The notes under the pieces are model-generated. The model was not told the origin of the DNA. It did no database searches and saw only the letters and a list, made by a program, of their open reading frames with translations. DNA of 51,167 nucleotides from Lactifluus volemus. Its lineage: Eukaryota > Basidiomycota > Agaricomycetes > Russulales > Russulaceae. The stretch spans positions 1-51,167 of the forward strand of contig WTXI01000260.1 of assembly GCA_022376515.1 (NCBI GenBank), in the 5' to 3' direction. Positions within the stretch are counted from its first letter, which is position 1; each line of letters starts with the position of its first letter. A program made the translations under genes and the position numbers. Below, piece after piece: positions 21,908-33,903 of this stretch.

Positions 21908-23777
21908 CGAGGAGTGTTCTTAGCTATTGAAATGTCTTTCGCCTTCGCAGATTTAATTATAGGCAAAAAGGAAGAGGCAACACCGTCTGCCCCGGCAGGA
22001 TAACCCTAACCCTATCGGTCACCTGACAGTCTCGGTAAGCTTCCTCCCATTATATCGTTCTAGACCGTCTAGCCCTGTTCTGTTCTTCTGAAAGTTGTGG
22101 AAGGGGTTAAGCGTTGGACAAAACGGAATTTACTGTATGTCAGTTATCAATTCCACTATGTTACGGACACAAAGCCGAGGGGTGCTGGAAACCGGATACG
22201 ATATGAGACTTCAAAAGTTGGGCAGCAGGAGCCTGAGATGGTGGTGAATGTTATTTCATATATACGAACAAGCAACGACAATGGACCGATGAAAATGAGC
22301 AGGCGACGAGGTCAGCGGAAGCGGTCATCACGGGCAGGTGTCTCGCGGATTAGATTTTGCCGTGCTGAGGACGCATTGTCACTCGAAAGTCAATTATCAA
22401 GGACTAGTAAATAGCGATGGGTGCAATACTCGAACATGTGAGGGTTCTCTGAACCTCTTCTACCCCGACAGTATGGATGTGACCGATTGAGTTAGGGTAT
22501 GCACGCGCAAGCGATGATTCTACACATTGCAATCCGAGCGCCCGATCTACAGAGACAGCCGGATCACGAAGGGGACTTGCAACTTGAGTTTGTCGATCAA
22601 ACATAACGGTGATGCAGTAGGCATAGAGAAGAATCTAGACCAAAAAGGATCCTAACTGGCGAATATGGTGGCGGTAGTGGTAGTGGTGCGGCTTTTCCAA
22701 GTTTCCGAGTACAGTATGTAGTATGCTGGCAGATGCATCGACAGATGACGCTCAACGTTGTCCTCCTGTGGACACGACAAGATGTGGTGTGATGTGACCT
22801 TATCGATCCCCTTTGACCAATTCTTTGGCTCCGAGACCCGACATTTTCTCTCATACCTGGTTGGGGGTACAGTAATGTTAGCGGATAGGGTTGAATTGGC
22901 GCGAGGCGGGCGGATGAGGTCCAGGTGTGTGCCACTAGTACGCGCCACTTATTGTGGAAGTGCGATCGTCGTCGAACGTGGGCCATAAACTGATATTCAC
23001 ATGCGTACACACGCACCTTAACGCCGCGGCAATACAATTGACCCACGGTATGTGTCCGCGATCAACATCAACCATGACGAATCGATGTATATGATGACAG
23101 TATATCCATTCCGAAACATTTTAGCTCGCAGTCAAAGTGGAGGTTACAAGTCTTCGGATATAGAAAGCAGACGAGTATTTGCAATTCTTGGTCATGTGCG
23201 AGCGCTTGAGAGCGGAATGTGGAATCCTGCATGGTACACACACTGTGTGCAATATAAGTGGAGCAGCCGGCACAAACGTCCCAGGGAAAATCATTTTAGA
23301 TCTCTGAATGGCCGGGATTGCAAGGTTGCGCCGTGATCTTCTGATCGCCGGAGGAAGTAAACCAGCGAAACTGTTGCTCCAAACGCACAGAGACATTTGG
23401 AAAAAGTGTTGCTTACAATTTGTTTACGCACTTTGCGCCGAGAGAGCTGGCGGTTCTTTTTGTATAAGTTAGAAAGGGTTCCCCGTGGAAGTCGGAGGGT
23501 GGCCGTGATAGCATTGCAATAAGCTCCGGGCGTCTGTCGCGGCAGTGCGTGGAAACGTGAATGATTTGACAATAGCTGTGCCGCTAGCAGTCAATACATG
23601 CGCTGTTAATGCTAGCGCGATCATTGATTCTAAAGGGGACAGAGAATACACGATGGTCAAAGGAAGCGTGGTCCCTAGTATGAAGTACATGCTTAAGACG
23701 TAATATCAAATTGTAAGGTCCAAAATATTTTGCAGGAAAAGATTTGGGGAGGCGGAGGGGGGAAGAAAATCTAGGGT
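21908..23777. other. Upstream region of the NLR gene; no supported gene
   Basis: The first ~120 bp upstream of the NLR start are shared with a degenerate copy at about 35.1 kb, so the duplicated block included promoter DNA. The rest holds only short, motif-free frames on both strands, such as those at 22597-23046, which overlap in three frames. No RNA gene was seen. Confidence 0.5.
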
Positions 23778-24340
23778 TCAGCGGCCTTGGCCGCGTAGTG
23801 AGGAGAAGAGTGCGGAGAGTATAAAATTGACGATGGGGTGATTTCGCTGGTCAATGCTGGAGCCTGGCGTGATGAGCGGGTTGCGGATGTCGTTCTCCGA
23901 AAGCAAGCGCTTGAATAACTGTTCGTGCAACGCTGCGCAAACACGGGGTTGGCACGCGCTGAATAGGACATGGAACGAAGAGAACGCACCCATTCTAGTC
24001 ACTTCAGCTTGACCCTGTACCCGGAGCCACAGTTGAGATATCCTCTCCGATTGAACACTCGCGACGACGAATCCGACGAGAAAGGCAAATAGCACTGCGT
24101 GGAGAGACGGGATACTGGAAATAAACATACTACCGGCGACCCGGGTCAGGAAATTTTGGATCCGCACTTACATATCAGGAGAAGGATTAGTACTATGTGC
24201 CACTGATCTGATGTGAGCCCGCATAGCCCTGGCTTGCCGGGCGGATGTGAAGGGAAAGGTGGGGGCTTGTCAAGCAGAGATGAAGGTGGAGGTGGAGGTG
24301 GAGGCGGGGGTGGGTGAGGACCAGGCGGCAGCACCGACAT
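23778..24340 (-). CDS. Proline-rich N terminus, single-pass membrane protein
   Basis: Two exons, 24172-24340 and 23778-24094, join through a 77-nt intron (GTAAGT...CGCAG, phase 1) to give 161 residues. Residues 6-19 are almost all proline (a GGTGGAGGT-type simple repeat in the DNA). Then come a short linker and one transmembrane helix (about residues 46-68, HIVLILLLILLFAFLVGFVV), followed by a soluble tail with HEQLFKRLLSENDIRNPLIT and a hydrophobic end. The proline tract could bind SH3 or EVH1 domains on the cytosolic side, but that is inference. No family is recognised. Confidence 0.55.
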
Positions 24341-25605
24341 CGTATCATATAGTGAGGGACTGACTCTGGGGATCCATTAACGCCCTCTCATTATATGGTG
24401 TCTTCTCTCATATAAACCCAAAGCCACAACTGCTGGGTCACCCAGCCATCTCGAATTTGGGATGAGCCGTCGTCAATGCTGTTCCAGTACCATGTACTGG
24501 AATCAACAAATTGCTGGGATGTAAATATGTAACGTAAAGCAGCTGCGGAGGTGGCGTGTGGCTGAGCATAGGATAATGCGGTGAGTGGTTGCCATACTGT
24601 ACAGCGAGGAACCGAAGAGAGCTAAGCGTACGAGGCGACTGGAGTCCGGGGTTGACATAAGCAGGGCGCAAAAACGGAAGGATCGGGTAATTAGTCATCA
24701 CCGGACATTTTAACTGGAGACAGCGAGAAAGGAGGGCGAGCCAAATGGATCATAGGCGTAACATAGTCACATATATACGGTAATACAAATTGAAGGGGAA
24801 CTAATGCGTATTAAGAATAGTTGGGTAAAAGACCTTGAGCGCCCTCGGGTGAGATGGGTAGGTCCCGCAAGACAGCGGAGCATTTACCCACCTTCGACCA
24901 CCACTGACAGCGGATCGCCAAGCATCCTGATAATCTCCTGCCAACTCCACCTGGTGTTCATGAACCAGATAACTGCCGCAAGGAAGCCCAGAAGACCTAG
25001 AGAAGATTACTCACAGTTCACGAGACTCAGAGATTTACACCTACCTAGGTGCAAGAAGAGCTCGCAGTCCTCATCGAACGCAAGGTCGCTGAGATGATGG
25101 AACCCCTGGGGGACATCTGGGTTCTGACGTTGAAGGATCGTGAGAGTGTCCATAAGGAGGAAGGTGCCACTGTCTCGTCTAGGAGGTACAATAACGGAGG
25201 AATGCCGTGGTGGGGGCTACAGTAAACTACCTCGCACTTGACCCCGCATATATATACATTCGAGGATCTGAATAGTCTGTGATTGAAAAATGAAATGGAG
25301 CATAGCCACAATCAGTATTGGCTTACAATAGTACGGGCACTGCAGCGTACCTACCAATCTGAGGCAAGTAGACTCAGGGAACGAGGAGGGCCGGAAGACG
25401 GATCTAAGCAGGCTATTCGGGCGGACGAGACAATAAAGCCAAAAAAAAATAGGTATGGTGCCGCCTATAACGCTGTTGACCTGAAGTATGGGTGCTTTGG
25501 GAACAAGTTCCCGGCAAGAAGGTGAATTAGAAGCTGGCAGACACGTGTTCCTACACAGGCTGAATGGCTTGTTGCACATCTATACATGGCCACAGCTGCG
25601 ATCGA
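24341..25605. other. Spacer with degenerate coding traces
   Basis: A minus-strand frame at 24438-24701 (87 codons) is protein-like but motif-free. On the plus strand, 24930-25225 reads as one protein-like frame (PTPPGVHEPDNCRKEAQK ... EELAVLIERKVAEMMEPLGD) broken by two TAG codons, each within ACCTAG, where TGG may once have stood. This looks like a remnant exon. Neither is identified. Confidence 0.35.
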
Positions 25606-26726
25606 CTACCGGGCTGGTGCCCTGACTATACTTTCCCATAAGGTAAGGCGCTGGGTGATGGCGTCGATATTGGCTTGTGAAAAAATCGGCGCCGGGGGCC
25701 CGTTAGGATAGCGGGTGCGCCGCCATACCAATTCGTCGGTCTGAATTAAGAATTGAATTGCGCATTCGGCGTCAGAAACATCCACACCCGTAGGCAAGGT
25801 TGGCACCATCGGCTCGGTAGGTAACACCTAATTCGTGATTGACTCAATCTAGGCAGTACTGTAAATGCTCTGAGTGAGAACACTTACTTCTTCTATGTTC
25901 GGAGTTTCAGGCCTCGCCGTGGAGGCGTGGGGACCAACTAGGTCCCGCTCCTCTTAGTTCACCGGGTCGATGAGCGCTCAATGTTGGAATGATATCAGCG
26001 CTTACCTTTCCCTTGGGGGGGACTTAATCGGAATAGTTTAGTTGCCTGGCTTTCGAGCTGAAGAACTTGGCGCCGGAGCTCCCCAACCTCTTCATTGGCC
26101 TTGGAAAGGGCATCTTCAAGATGTTGCACTATGAAATCCCTGGAAGCCTGAAGTTATCCATTATGAGAACTGAAAACGAGTTTCTCAGCGGGGACCAACC
26201 TCGGGAGAGAGGACAGACTGGCGATGGGCGTCGTCCAAAATCTGAAATTTTTTGTAAGGCACCACGGTCGTAACGCATTGAAGCGAATAAGCAAACTGTT
26301 GGAATCGTTTCGAGTTTGCCTGACTCGACAACTCTTTGTTGAGGCTGGACCGTGGGGATAACAGGGACTTCTATCACGGCTGTCGGTTCTTCCACCACAA
26401 TCTGAGAAGGTATGAGTGACACCTCTTCTATATCCGTAAGACTCATAACTCACTTGGGGCAACTTTATCCCCGAGCTGGGCTCGTGATGCGATGCCGGGT
26501 CAAAAAACGGGACCCGATTGACATCATCACTACCCTGTCTCTGCAAAAACAATGATCGGATTTTGGCGTAGTCTAGCTTCCCATCGCCATCTCGGAGCCC
26601 AGTCGATGCAGTCCCTTCTGGAACAATGTGAAAGTTGGAGTTTTCACCAGTATCTTCGGTGGCTAATAGCTCGATGAGTGCGTCAAACTGAGCCGAGCTG
26701 GATTCGGGGACCTTCGCGCCCGACAT
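25606..26726 (-). CDS. Coiled-coil hypothetical protein
   Basis: Five exons fit in phase: 26454-26726, 26200-26370, 26006-26147, 25888-25952, 25606-25827, giving 290 residues; introns are 52-83 nt with good donors (GTGAGT, GTTGGT, GTAAGC, GTAAGT). A predicted coiled coil spans about residues 150-190 (VQHLEDALSKANEEVGELRR and following). The N terminus is acidic and serine-rich, and the C-terminal 70 residues look folded (ECAIQFLIQTDELVWRRTRY). The alternative reading through the first intron gives a shorter, shifted product and was rejected because it breaks the downstream frame. No family is recognised. The gene diverges from the WDR7-like gene with ~350 bp between the starts. Confidence 0.6.
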
Positions 26727-27079
26727 ATGTCTGCATACGGGGTGCGGTGAATCGGTAACGGCCGTTCAGAACCTGAAATATGACAATTTCGGATAATGTT
26801 CTACTCGTCAATAGTCACTGTAGCAACTGAACTTACTCAAAAGTCCAGCGCGGCGGTTGGAGATGAGAATATATAATTTCAAATTTTAGTTCGTTGATTG
26901 GCAGAAAATTGAAGCTCCGCCCTAACTTACCTGTCATCTTATCTGAGTGCCAGTGACCTCGTATCTAGACTACTAACTTGGTAGGCTGGTACCGGATCTT
27001 GAACTTGACACTCTCAGTCTCCAAGCTAAAACACTCTGCGAGCGTTCCATCGCCAGGATAGATCATATTCTGCTGATAT
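26727..27079. promoter_or_regulatory. Shared divergent promoter region
   Basis: This 353-bp gap separates the starts of the coiled-coil gene (leftwards) and the WDR7-like gene (rightwards), so both promoters must lie here or overlap the 5' ends. A TATATAATT-like sequence occurs near 26871. No defined operator was identified. Confidence 0.35.
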
Positions 27080-30000
27080 ATGAATTCTGTACCTCTTGTG
27101 CTTCCGTTTACCTTTGCAACTAGTGACTCAGGGATAGAAGGGCCTCCTCCCAATAGATCACCCAGTGCCCATCTCCTCGTAGAGGAGGCTTCCTCTATCG
27201 CGAATGTCTCGCGCATCGCACATTGGCTAAGGCCCAGCCCTCCGTCTCCCTCTGCTCAACCATATAGTTCTTCTGACGCTTTGGAAGCCATCGTACTCGG
27301 TTGTGAAGATGGCACACTCTATCTCCTACGACAAAGCCACCACCATACCCCCGCTCTAGTCAGCGTTGAGAAACCTCTGTCGTCGAGATCTCCTAGCCCG
27401 ACACCTGCGCTTCTGTCCAGCCGTTCCCGACCGAGAACTCCGAGCACTTCACTCACTCCATTTTCCTTAGCTTCTCGCGCGCGCGTTGTCTCTGGCATCT
27501 CCGATGAGCAAGCGCAGGCCCCCATGAACTTTGTCGACTTCGACGAGGAACCTGAGAAGTTGAAGGAACTACTAAAGGGGGGTATCAAAGACTCTGCCGG
27601 TACAGCCAGGCGGTCCATATCGTTGGATCGGGCTACATCTACTGAGAAACAGCCTGGGCCGTCCAAAGGTCTATCATCACCCACTGCGTCAGTGAAGCGG
27701 ATCAGAGTCAAGTCACTGTTAAGTGCCACACAATCCCCAGCACTCTCCTTCGCATCACTTTCTTCCCCTAATTCACCCAGTGCTGTTTCTTCGCCATTCC
27801 GCCCCTCGTACCACCTCTCGCTAGATTGTCATATCTTCCCCGCGCGCTCTGGTTTGGGGAATGCAGTCGTTGGTCTGCATGTCCTCGGTAATGGTCGGCA
27901 TTTCGTATGCCTGCAGTCCCAAGGGTATGAAATTGCCCTGACTTAGTTTCCTCCTCATTTTTTCATCACCATTTAGCGATCTCTCCATCTACTCTGTCCA
28001 AGACGGATCATGTACTTTGTCTTTGCAGATCCAGCAGCAATCTGCGGTTCCCCCAGCCAATACTTCAGAGGTGAAGCCCTCTGAGGCAGTTTGGGCCTGG
28101 AAGGGACTGTTCGTTCACGAAACAGGAGAGGTATGAATGGTTGATATAAGTTGTCATCTTTCCACTACTCATGTCTCATCATGAAAGTCGACTGTGATCC
28201 TAACCTCTGCAATTGTCAATGAGGGGTTCAACTTGCCGTTGTCCCCAGATGACGAAGAGGATGGCCAACAACAACAATCTCGCGTGGCCGTTTTTGAATT
28301 GCGGGACAATATAGACCGCGGAGACGAAGAGCTGAATCTCGGTAAAGCTGCCGAATGGCTGGTTGAAGGTCCATGCGCAGGAATCGGTTTCTGCACGGAT
28401 AGCGACGGTGGGTGATAGAAGCGATCAAAACGAGGTTAAACACCAATGATAGCTCAGATGCTTTGAGGTTCTTCCACATGGATACGTCAAACCACCTCAT
28501 TGTGCAACGTGTAGTACTTGTTCCAGCTGTCATCCGTTTAGAATCAGAGTCTCCGGTCGACAGAGGCAACATGGCGCTGGCGTCACTAAATCCGTTCAAG
28601 GCAACAGTACAGTCCCAAGATCATGCTACATCTCCCGATGATTGCGAGGAAAGCTGTAGAATTTTATTACAGGACCTACTTGATGTAGGCGAGCTAAATC
28701 TCGATCAAAGTCTGCAAGGCATCCAAGTCTGTTTCACAAAGGAGCGGATAAGGGGGGTCGCCTGGTCTGACACTGCACTTTATGTGAGCGAGATCTGGAT
28801 GTCGTGGCAACGTCCTCAAAAAGTCTTCAGGGTTTCGAGCATGCTTCACAGAGACTCATCTTCAATCAGCTGGGCACCTCTCACGAGAAGCTAAGGCACA
28901 TCGCATGGTTTGGCTGGGATACCTACTGTGCTAGCTACTCCGTGAGCTTCCGTCTCGTTTCCTGAGTTGGATGTGCCCACTTATACCATCAATCAGGACC
29001 GAATACAGATATCTAGACTGAGATTAGTAGACCCGAACAACGATCGAGTATCGGACAAACGAAGTCCTGTGGTTTTGCAGTGCGGAACCTGGTTGCTTGT
29101 CAAATCCGTAAATTCACTGAATGATTCTCGATAGCTCGCACGTCATCAGCACCGTCGCGATAGACGCGGCTCAGGCGCTCCGTCCTTTATCCCCTACGGC
29201 AGTGCTGTCTACGGGAATCAACAGAGAGGGACGTCGCCAAATTGGGTTATACATTACGTCTTCAGAGAATCGTGGAGAATGGGCACAAAGAACGCTGTGG
29301 AAATCATACAACAAGGAGAAAAGGGTCGCTGACGATGACCGACGCATTACATGCATGCTCCCATTGGAGCTCACGCACATTATCCTTGGGTACAGTATGT
29401 TATCTTAAAACATTCCTTTACTTTGACACGTTGCTGATTACCACGCTGCAGGTGATGGAATGATCGGTCGGTCATCCTTCGCTGATCTCGTTCAGATAAA
29501 GTCGAATCTGGCACCCGGAGACATGTCGGATATTCCATTGGATGGCCCCATCGTGGGCTTACACATCATTCAAAACGACCAAACAGGGGAAAGGCTCATC
29601 GTTGTGGTGCCGATGACGGGTCTGTGGCGATATGGTCGTTAGAGTGAGACCAGTTTCAAGGAATATCTAACTGTCGCCTGATGGTCACCGCTCTAGACTG
29701 ATGAAGACAGTGGCGAGGTGGATCCTGTTTACCTCGCCACTCCAGCATGTCCTTTATCTGCGATACGACAAAGGCGGTCCATTGAAGGGATGCGTGCTTT
29801 GCATATCCGGAGATGGAACAATTGCCGTCATCGCTTTAGATGATTACCAACTGTGAGGCGTCTCCAGCCATGATCTCAGAATAACCACATTCAACGCCGT
29901 CAGCCTTTACATGGTTCCTGGTGCCCCAGCGGCACTGTCTAGGGCTTGTATTAGTGGAGACAACCTCCTTCTTTTGTATGCGGATGATCGGGCACGGATA

Positions 30001-32283
30001 TGGGATGTCAAGACTCTGGAGTTCTGGCGGTCTATGAACATCGAGAAGGCAAAAGAACTGCTAAGCCAGGGTGGCTGGACAGATCTGTCTGTCACTTTCT
30101 GCGCTACATGCAGTACCCAAGCTCAATTCCTTGAGCAGGTCACTTCACGATTTGCTTTCAGCGGGCAACACACCAACCACGTTCTCGGTATCTACTCCTG
30201 ACTCATGTATGTTCCTTCTCTCTTCTGATGCATTTAGAGAGCAAGGCTAATGCGGTAAAATGGAAGCCCCGACAATATTGGTGAATCTAGAATCGTTCCT
30301 GACCCGGGCGATATCCATCTCAAAATCTACAGCCGCTGATGAGACCAAGTCTCGTGGCGGACCGCTGGGTTTTGCGCTCTCTTTTGCAGGTTCTTCTCAC
30401 CCCCGGGCTTAATCCCGACATAGACACCATTTGCAGAGAACAACTGGGACTTCCGATGACGCAGGCGTCTGTTGGGTTCCATAGGTATGCATTTGTATCG
30501 CCTTGAAACTCAAGCATACGCTCTGACTTCTGAGACTTAGTAAAGATGCAAGCTCCCTGATTGTATCGGAGAGCTCACAGAGCTCCTGGTGCGTTTCAGG
30601 AGAAGTGTCTGCCTCCAGAGCGCTGGCCTTGGTAGCTTGTCTACGGGTTTTGACGCACTTCGAGAGTGAGTCCCTCGCGGACCCTAGGTCGCCGCCAATA
30701 AATTCCCCTCAGATACCGCAGAACACGTCAATACAGTCATCACTTTCTATGTTAAATCCCTCTCCCATGCAGTGGGAAGAGCGTATGTGCCCCTAGTCTG
30801 TCTTTTCTTGCCAAGTGGTGGTTCGATGTCTCCAGTATGGCGTACTATAGTAATTTACTTTGATTGCGACTGACTTTGCTCCTGTTGTTTTCAGATGAGG
30901 TGCGGCTGGCAGCGAGGTTGCTTTTCGACGCCGGAGTAGATTCCCTAACGAATGAGGAGAAAATTTCGCTGGTGGGACGGTGGCAACATTCTTGTAAGGC
31001 CCTAGCTATATGCCGCGCGTGGCTTTTGACAACCGACTTCGGGCAACCAAATAGTACCCTTCTTACTCCGGACCCGGAAAAAAAGTCACCCGCCGCCTCA
31101 AAAGCTTTGCTTCTCTGCGGATTTATTGCCGCTGGCCAACATGGTTTACTTTCTCCAAGGTGCCGTTCTTTTCCTCCGATGTTGAGGGTATTCTGATAGA
31201 ACTTCTGCCATCGGAAGTGCTCTTAATATAATATCGAAATCCGTGATGATGTGCCTTCACGAAAATGACGTGTCCTGCAAAGCATTGGCGATCGACCTTT
31301 GTTCCGCGGGTTCAGTGTTTGGCAACACTATATCGACGCCATGGAGATGCTACGATGTCTTTTCGGCCTTGCTACCAGCACAAAAAAGAGAGCATAACTG
31401 CTCAAAATATCGGGCCGCAAGCTCGACATGCGGTCCAACAAATTGTGTCCAGCAATACGGGGATATTCATGACCACGCTTTCGCTCGATATACTGCACCC
31501 GCAGAGTCTAGAACATAGAAGTCTGTGATGCAGCTTGTAGCTTTCCTCATTCGCAAAGTTTGTGGTGATAAAAATCTACATCACTGTTTCTCTTCGCTGA
31601 TATTCGCCAAGAAACCTCTTGTCATCCATCCTAATCTTCCCAAACTCGTGGAAGCGGTAGTGAAATCTTTGGACCCAAACTCTACATCGAACCGGGATGC
31701 CGTCCAAGACACAGCGACGGAGATTCTCGGACATGTGGTGAAAACGTATGCTCAACCAGTCTCACGCCGGAGAGCGAACTTGCTGATAGGTTTTACCTAC
31801 GAAGTTTCCCCACAGTCGACTTCCACATGGCCAGCCAGCGCCTAGCCGTGGGTACGAGCGAGGGTGCAATTGTCATGTATGACCTAAAAACTGCTACGCG
31901 CCTGTACGTGTTGGAGTGTCACAAACAGGCGCTTGCGGCGTGCAGTTTCTCGCCCGATGGACGGCGGCTGGTGACGGTTTCCCTAGAAGAGGGTGCAGTC
32001 CTTGTCTGGAAAGTCGGCAGCAGCTTTTCAAGCTTCTTTTATCCCGGCGCCCCTCCTCGACAGGGACACGGGCGTTCTGAACATTCAAGTCCCTCAACTT
32101 CAACGTTGGCGATGCGGTAAGTTTACCTCCGGGTACGGCATCTTGGAAATCTGCTGACCAGCTCTCATGGCTGTCAGGTGTAATGACCTCGAAGAATCTC
32201 TCGAAAATGTGCATTTCGAATGGACGGCTGAACGCAGCGTGCAGTTGAGGATTCGCGACGTTACGTTGACGTTTAGTACTTGA
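27080..32283 (+). pseudogene. WD40 protein of WDR7/rabconnectin-3-beta type, frameshifted
   Basis: The first exon (27080-27924) and following splices are clean: introns begin at 27925 (ending before CGATCTCTCC), after ETGE, and after DSD at about 28407. From ~28.8 kb the conserved protein continues only by hopping frames. Blocks in order include RGVAWSDTALYVSEI, HEKLRHIAWFGWDTY, DLVQIKSNLAPGDM, ADDGSVAIWSLE, LKGCVLCISGDGTIAVIAL, LLLLYADDRARIWDVK, VLLTPGLNPDIDTICREQLG, EVRLAARLLFDAGVD, SITAQNIGPQARHAVQQI, VVKSLDPNSTSNRDAV, RLAVGTSEGAIVMYDLKTAT, FSPDGRRLVTVSLEEG and a C-terminal LRIRDVTLTFST. The C-terminal WD repeats and helical region resemble WDR7, a partner of the V-ATPase assembly/RAVE-like complex. 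Roughly eight to ten single-base shifts, several in short homopolymers, separate the blocks. It is either a pseudogene or a locus with indel errors. Confidence 0.72.
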
Positions 32284-32680
32284 GAGGCCTATTATGTTCA
32301 TTCCATTGACTGTGTCATTTGACCGAATCAAGGCCCCCATTGATAACATTATGTTGATCCCTTGGACGATGGAAGCCCTGGTGTGATGAAATGAGAAGGC
32401 CTACTTCCATTTTTTGCCGGACCTCGACCTCGATCGCCGCTCTTGCCGGTGACCAGTTGACCGACCAACCCAGATGCCGGTGATCAACCAGCATCGAGGG
32501 CTCAGTTCCTTCCGTTGAAGGAGCTCAATAGAGACTAGTTAAGCTGAGACTCTGATGGGTGTGAATGATTCCCGTGGTCGTACGGTGGAAGACCGCAGAT
32601 GAAACGATCACGGAATTGGTCGGACTGCACAAAAGTTTTCTGACTAGAGTAATGGTTTGAGTATGACTACGGAGAGAGGT
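32284..32680. other. Spacer
   Basis: I see no coding motif, RNA gene or repeat in this stretch between the converging WDR7-like and zinc-finger-fragment loci. Confidence 0.45.
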
Positions 32681-33045
32681 TCAATTATCCTTGAGAAATG
32701 AAATGACGGAAAGTTCTACCACTCGTTTCTCGTGCGCGCGTTGCACAGCGTGGTCGTTGAAAGCATCCCCACATGGAGAGCATTTCACTGCGCCGGTCAA
32801 AACGTGAAGTCAATGTGTGAGGAAATCATCTGCCTTTTCTTACCTCGGCTTGACATGGAGATGTAATACAGATACAGTGACGGTAGATATTCAAGATGGC
32901 TGAGTTTTCGGTTTGTGTATGCGCCAATGCCCAGGGTTTCCCACTGGGCTTGCCACACCTCTTCAGGTCTGGGAAAGGTGACTTCTATTCCAAACGCCAA
33001 TAGAGTTGGAAGTGCGGTCTTTTCTCGCGTTGGATGGGCATAAGT
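32681..33045 (-). pseudogene. 3' exons of a zinc-finger-like gene, 5' end missing
   Basis: Two exons join in phase: about 33045-32844 and 32787-32681, with a 56-nt intron GTAAGA...GCGCAG. They encode FGIEVTFPRPEEVWQAQWET ... HLEYLPSLYLYYISMSS, then VKCSPCGDAFNDHAVQRAHE and a short tail ending FLKDN. The CxxC-x12-H spacing is that of a C2H2 finger lacking the last ligand. Upstream the frame meets a stop with no AG acceptor before it, and the U6 gene lies only ~45 bp away. The gene has therefore probably lost its 5' part. Confidence 0.5.
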
Positions 33046-33090
33046 TCATGATTGCGTACTTACAAAACTTGAATAAAAATAAATATTGAG

Positions 33091-33140
33091 ACCCATAGGT
33101 CTACCACTCTGAAACAGCGTGTCATCCTTGTGCAGGGGCC

Positions 33141-33171
<31 letters not shown>

Positions 33172-33196
33172 TCGTATGCATCCCCGAAGGGAGCAC
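33091..33196 (-). ncRNA. U6 spliceosomal RNA
   Basis: On the minus strand the sequence opens with a 5' stem-loop (GTGCTCCCTTCGGGGA). It then carries the invariant U6 core: AATTGGAACGATACAGAGAA (with the ACAGAGA box pairing to the 5' splice site), GATTAGCATGGCCCCTGC (catalytic AGC triad and U2/U4-pairing region) and AAGGATGACACGC (internal stem-loop). The 3' end is set approximately; a T5 run at 33075-33079 could act as an RNA polymerase III terminator. No intron interrupts the core. U6 supplies the catalytic RNA of the spliceosome. Confidence 0.93.
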
Positions 33197-33690
33197 TAAT
33201 AGATAGGCGGCTTACCGAGACGTGGCTAGAATATTAGTTTTGTTTGGGTCACGGGTGTACCATCACGTGAATGATAAGTCCACCTGGACGTCAATGCATC
33301 AATACCGGGATGTGTATGATAGAATACCGTACACAGCCGATTCCGACAAATTTATATATAATGCTTGCATCCAAGACCGTATTCAAGACCGAAAAAAGGG
33401 CGAGGAAGAGGATGGTTGAACTAAGTTACAATCAGCGTCTCGTATCTCGCGTCTCGCTTCGAGATATGAAGTGATAAGTTATATCTTCATCTGAAAAGTA
33501 CTTGGTAAACGATACTTTTACGTCAAAGCGAGGTCGAATAACGGTACGGTATTGGTGATCGTTCTCCGTAAATCACAAGACAACTTACGTGTGCCGTAAT
33601 ACTCGCTACCCCATTACCCCTGCCAAACGTGTTTGATGATTCAAAGTTTCAGCGCGTTCTCAGCCTGTTTTCTTCTTCTTAGCCTCTAAT

Positions 33691-33903
33691 TTATGAGGCC
33701 ACGATTCTAACGTCTCCATATTCGGTAAAGTCGTCCGAATGAAGCGCAATGTCGGTCAAGTGTGCCATCAAGTCTAGCGCCAAGCCGGGATCCCTCTTCT
33801 TTAACAACTTCACTACTGTATTGAACCCCGTCCCCACTCGGACGCCTGTCTCCGCCACCTCCACCGCGCCAGATGGTGCTCCAGTTGTAGATCCCCGGGA
33901 ACG
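33691..33903 (-). pseudogene. Terminal exon fragment abutting a repeat
   Basis: A minus-strand open frame without ATG encodes GTGFNTVVKLLKKRDPGLAL and DLMAHLTDIALHSDDFTEYG and ends at a TAA. It is protein-like but unidentified. Upstream coding ends exactly where repeat copy 1 starts (TAGGTGCGTCCC), so the rest of the gene was lost or displaced by the repeat, unless that junction is an intron. Confidence 0.4.

Noticed and set aside
22002..22015. TAACCCTAACCCTA, telomere-like
   Set aside because: Only two units, internal, with unrelated flanks; chance or a tiny interstitial repeat.
26371..26453. Short intron ending at 26396 (CTTCTCAG) in the coiled-coil gene
   Set aside because: It gives a plausible local peptide but loses the downstream frame (QILDDAHRQSVL, coiled coil); the 83-nt intron preserves it.
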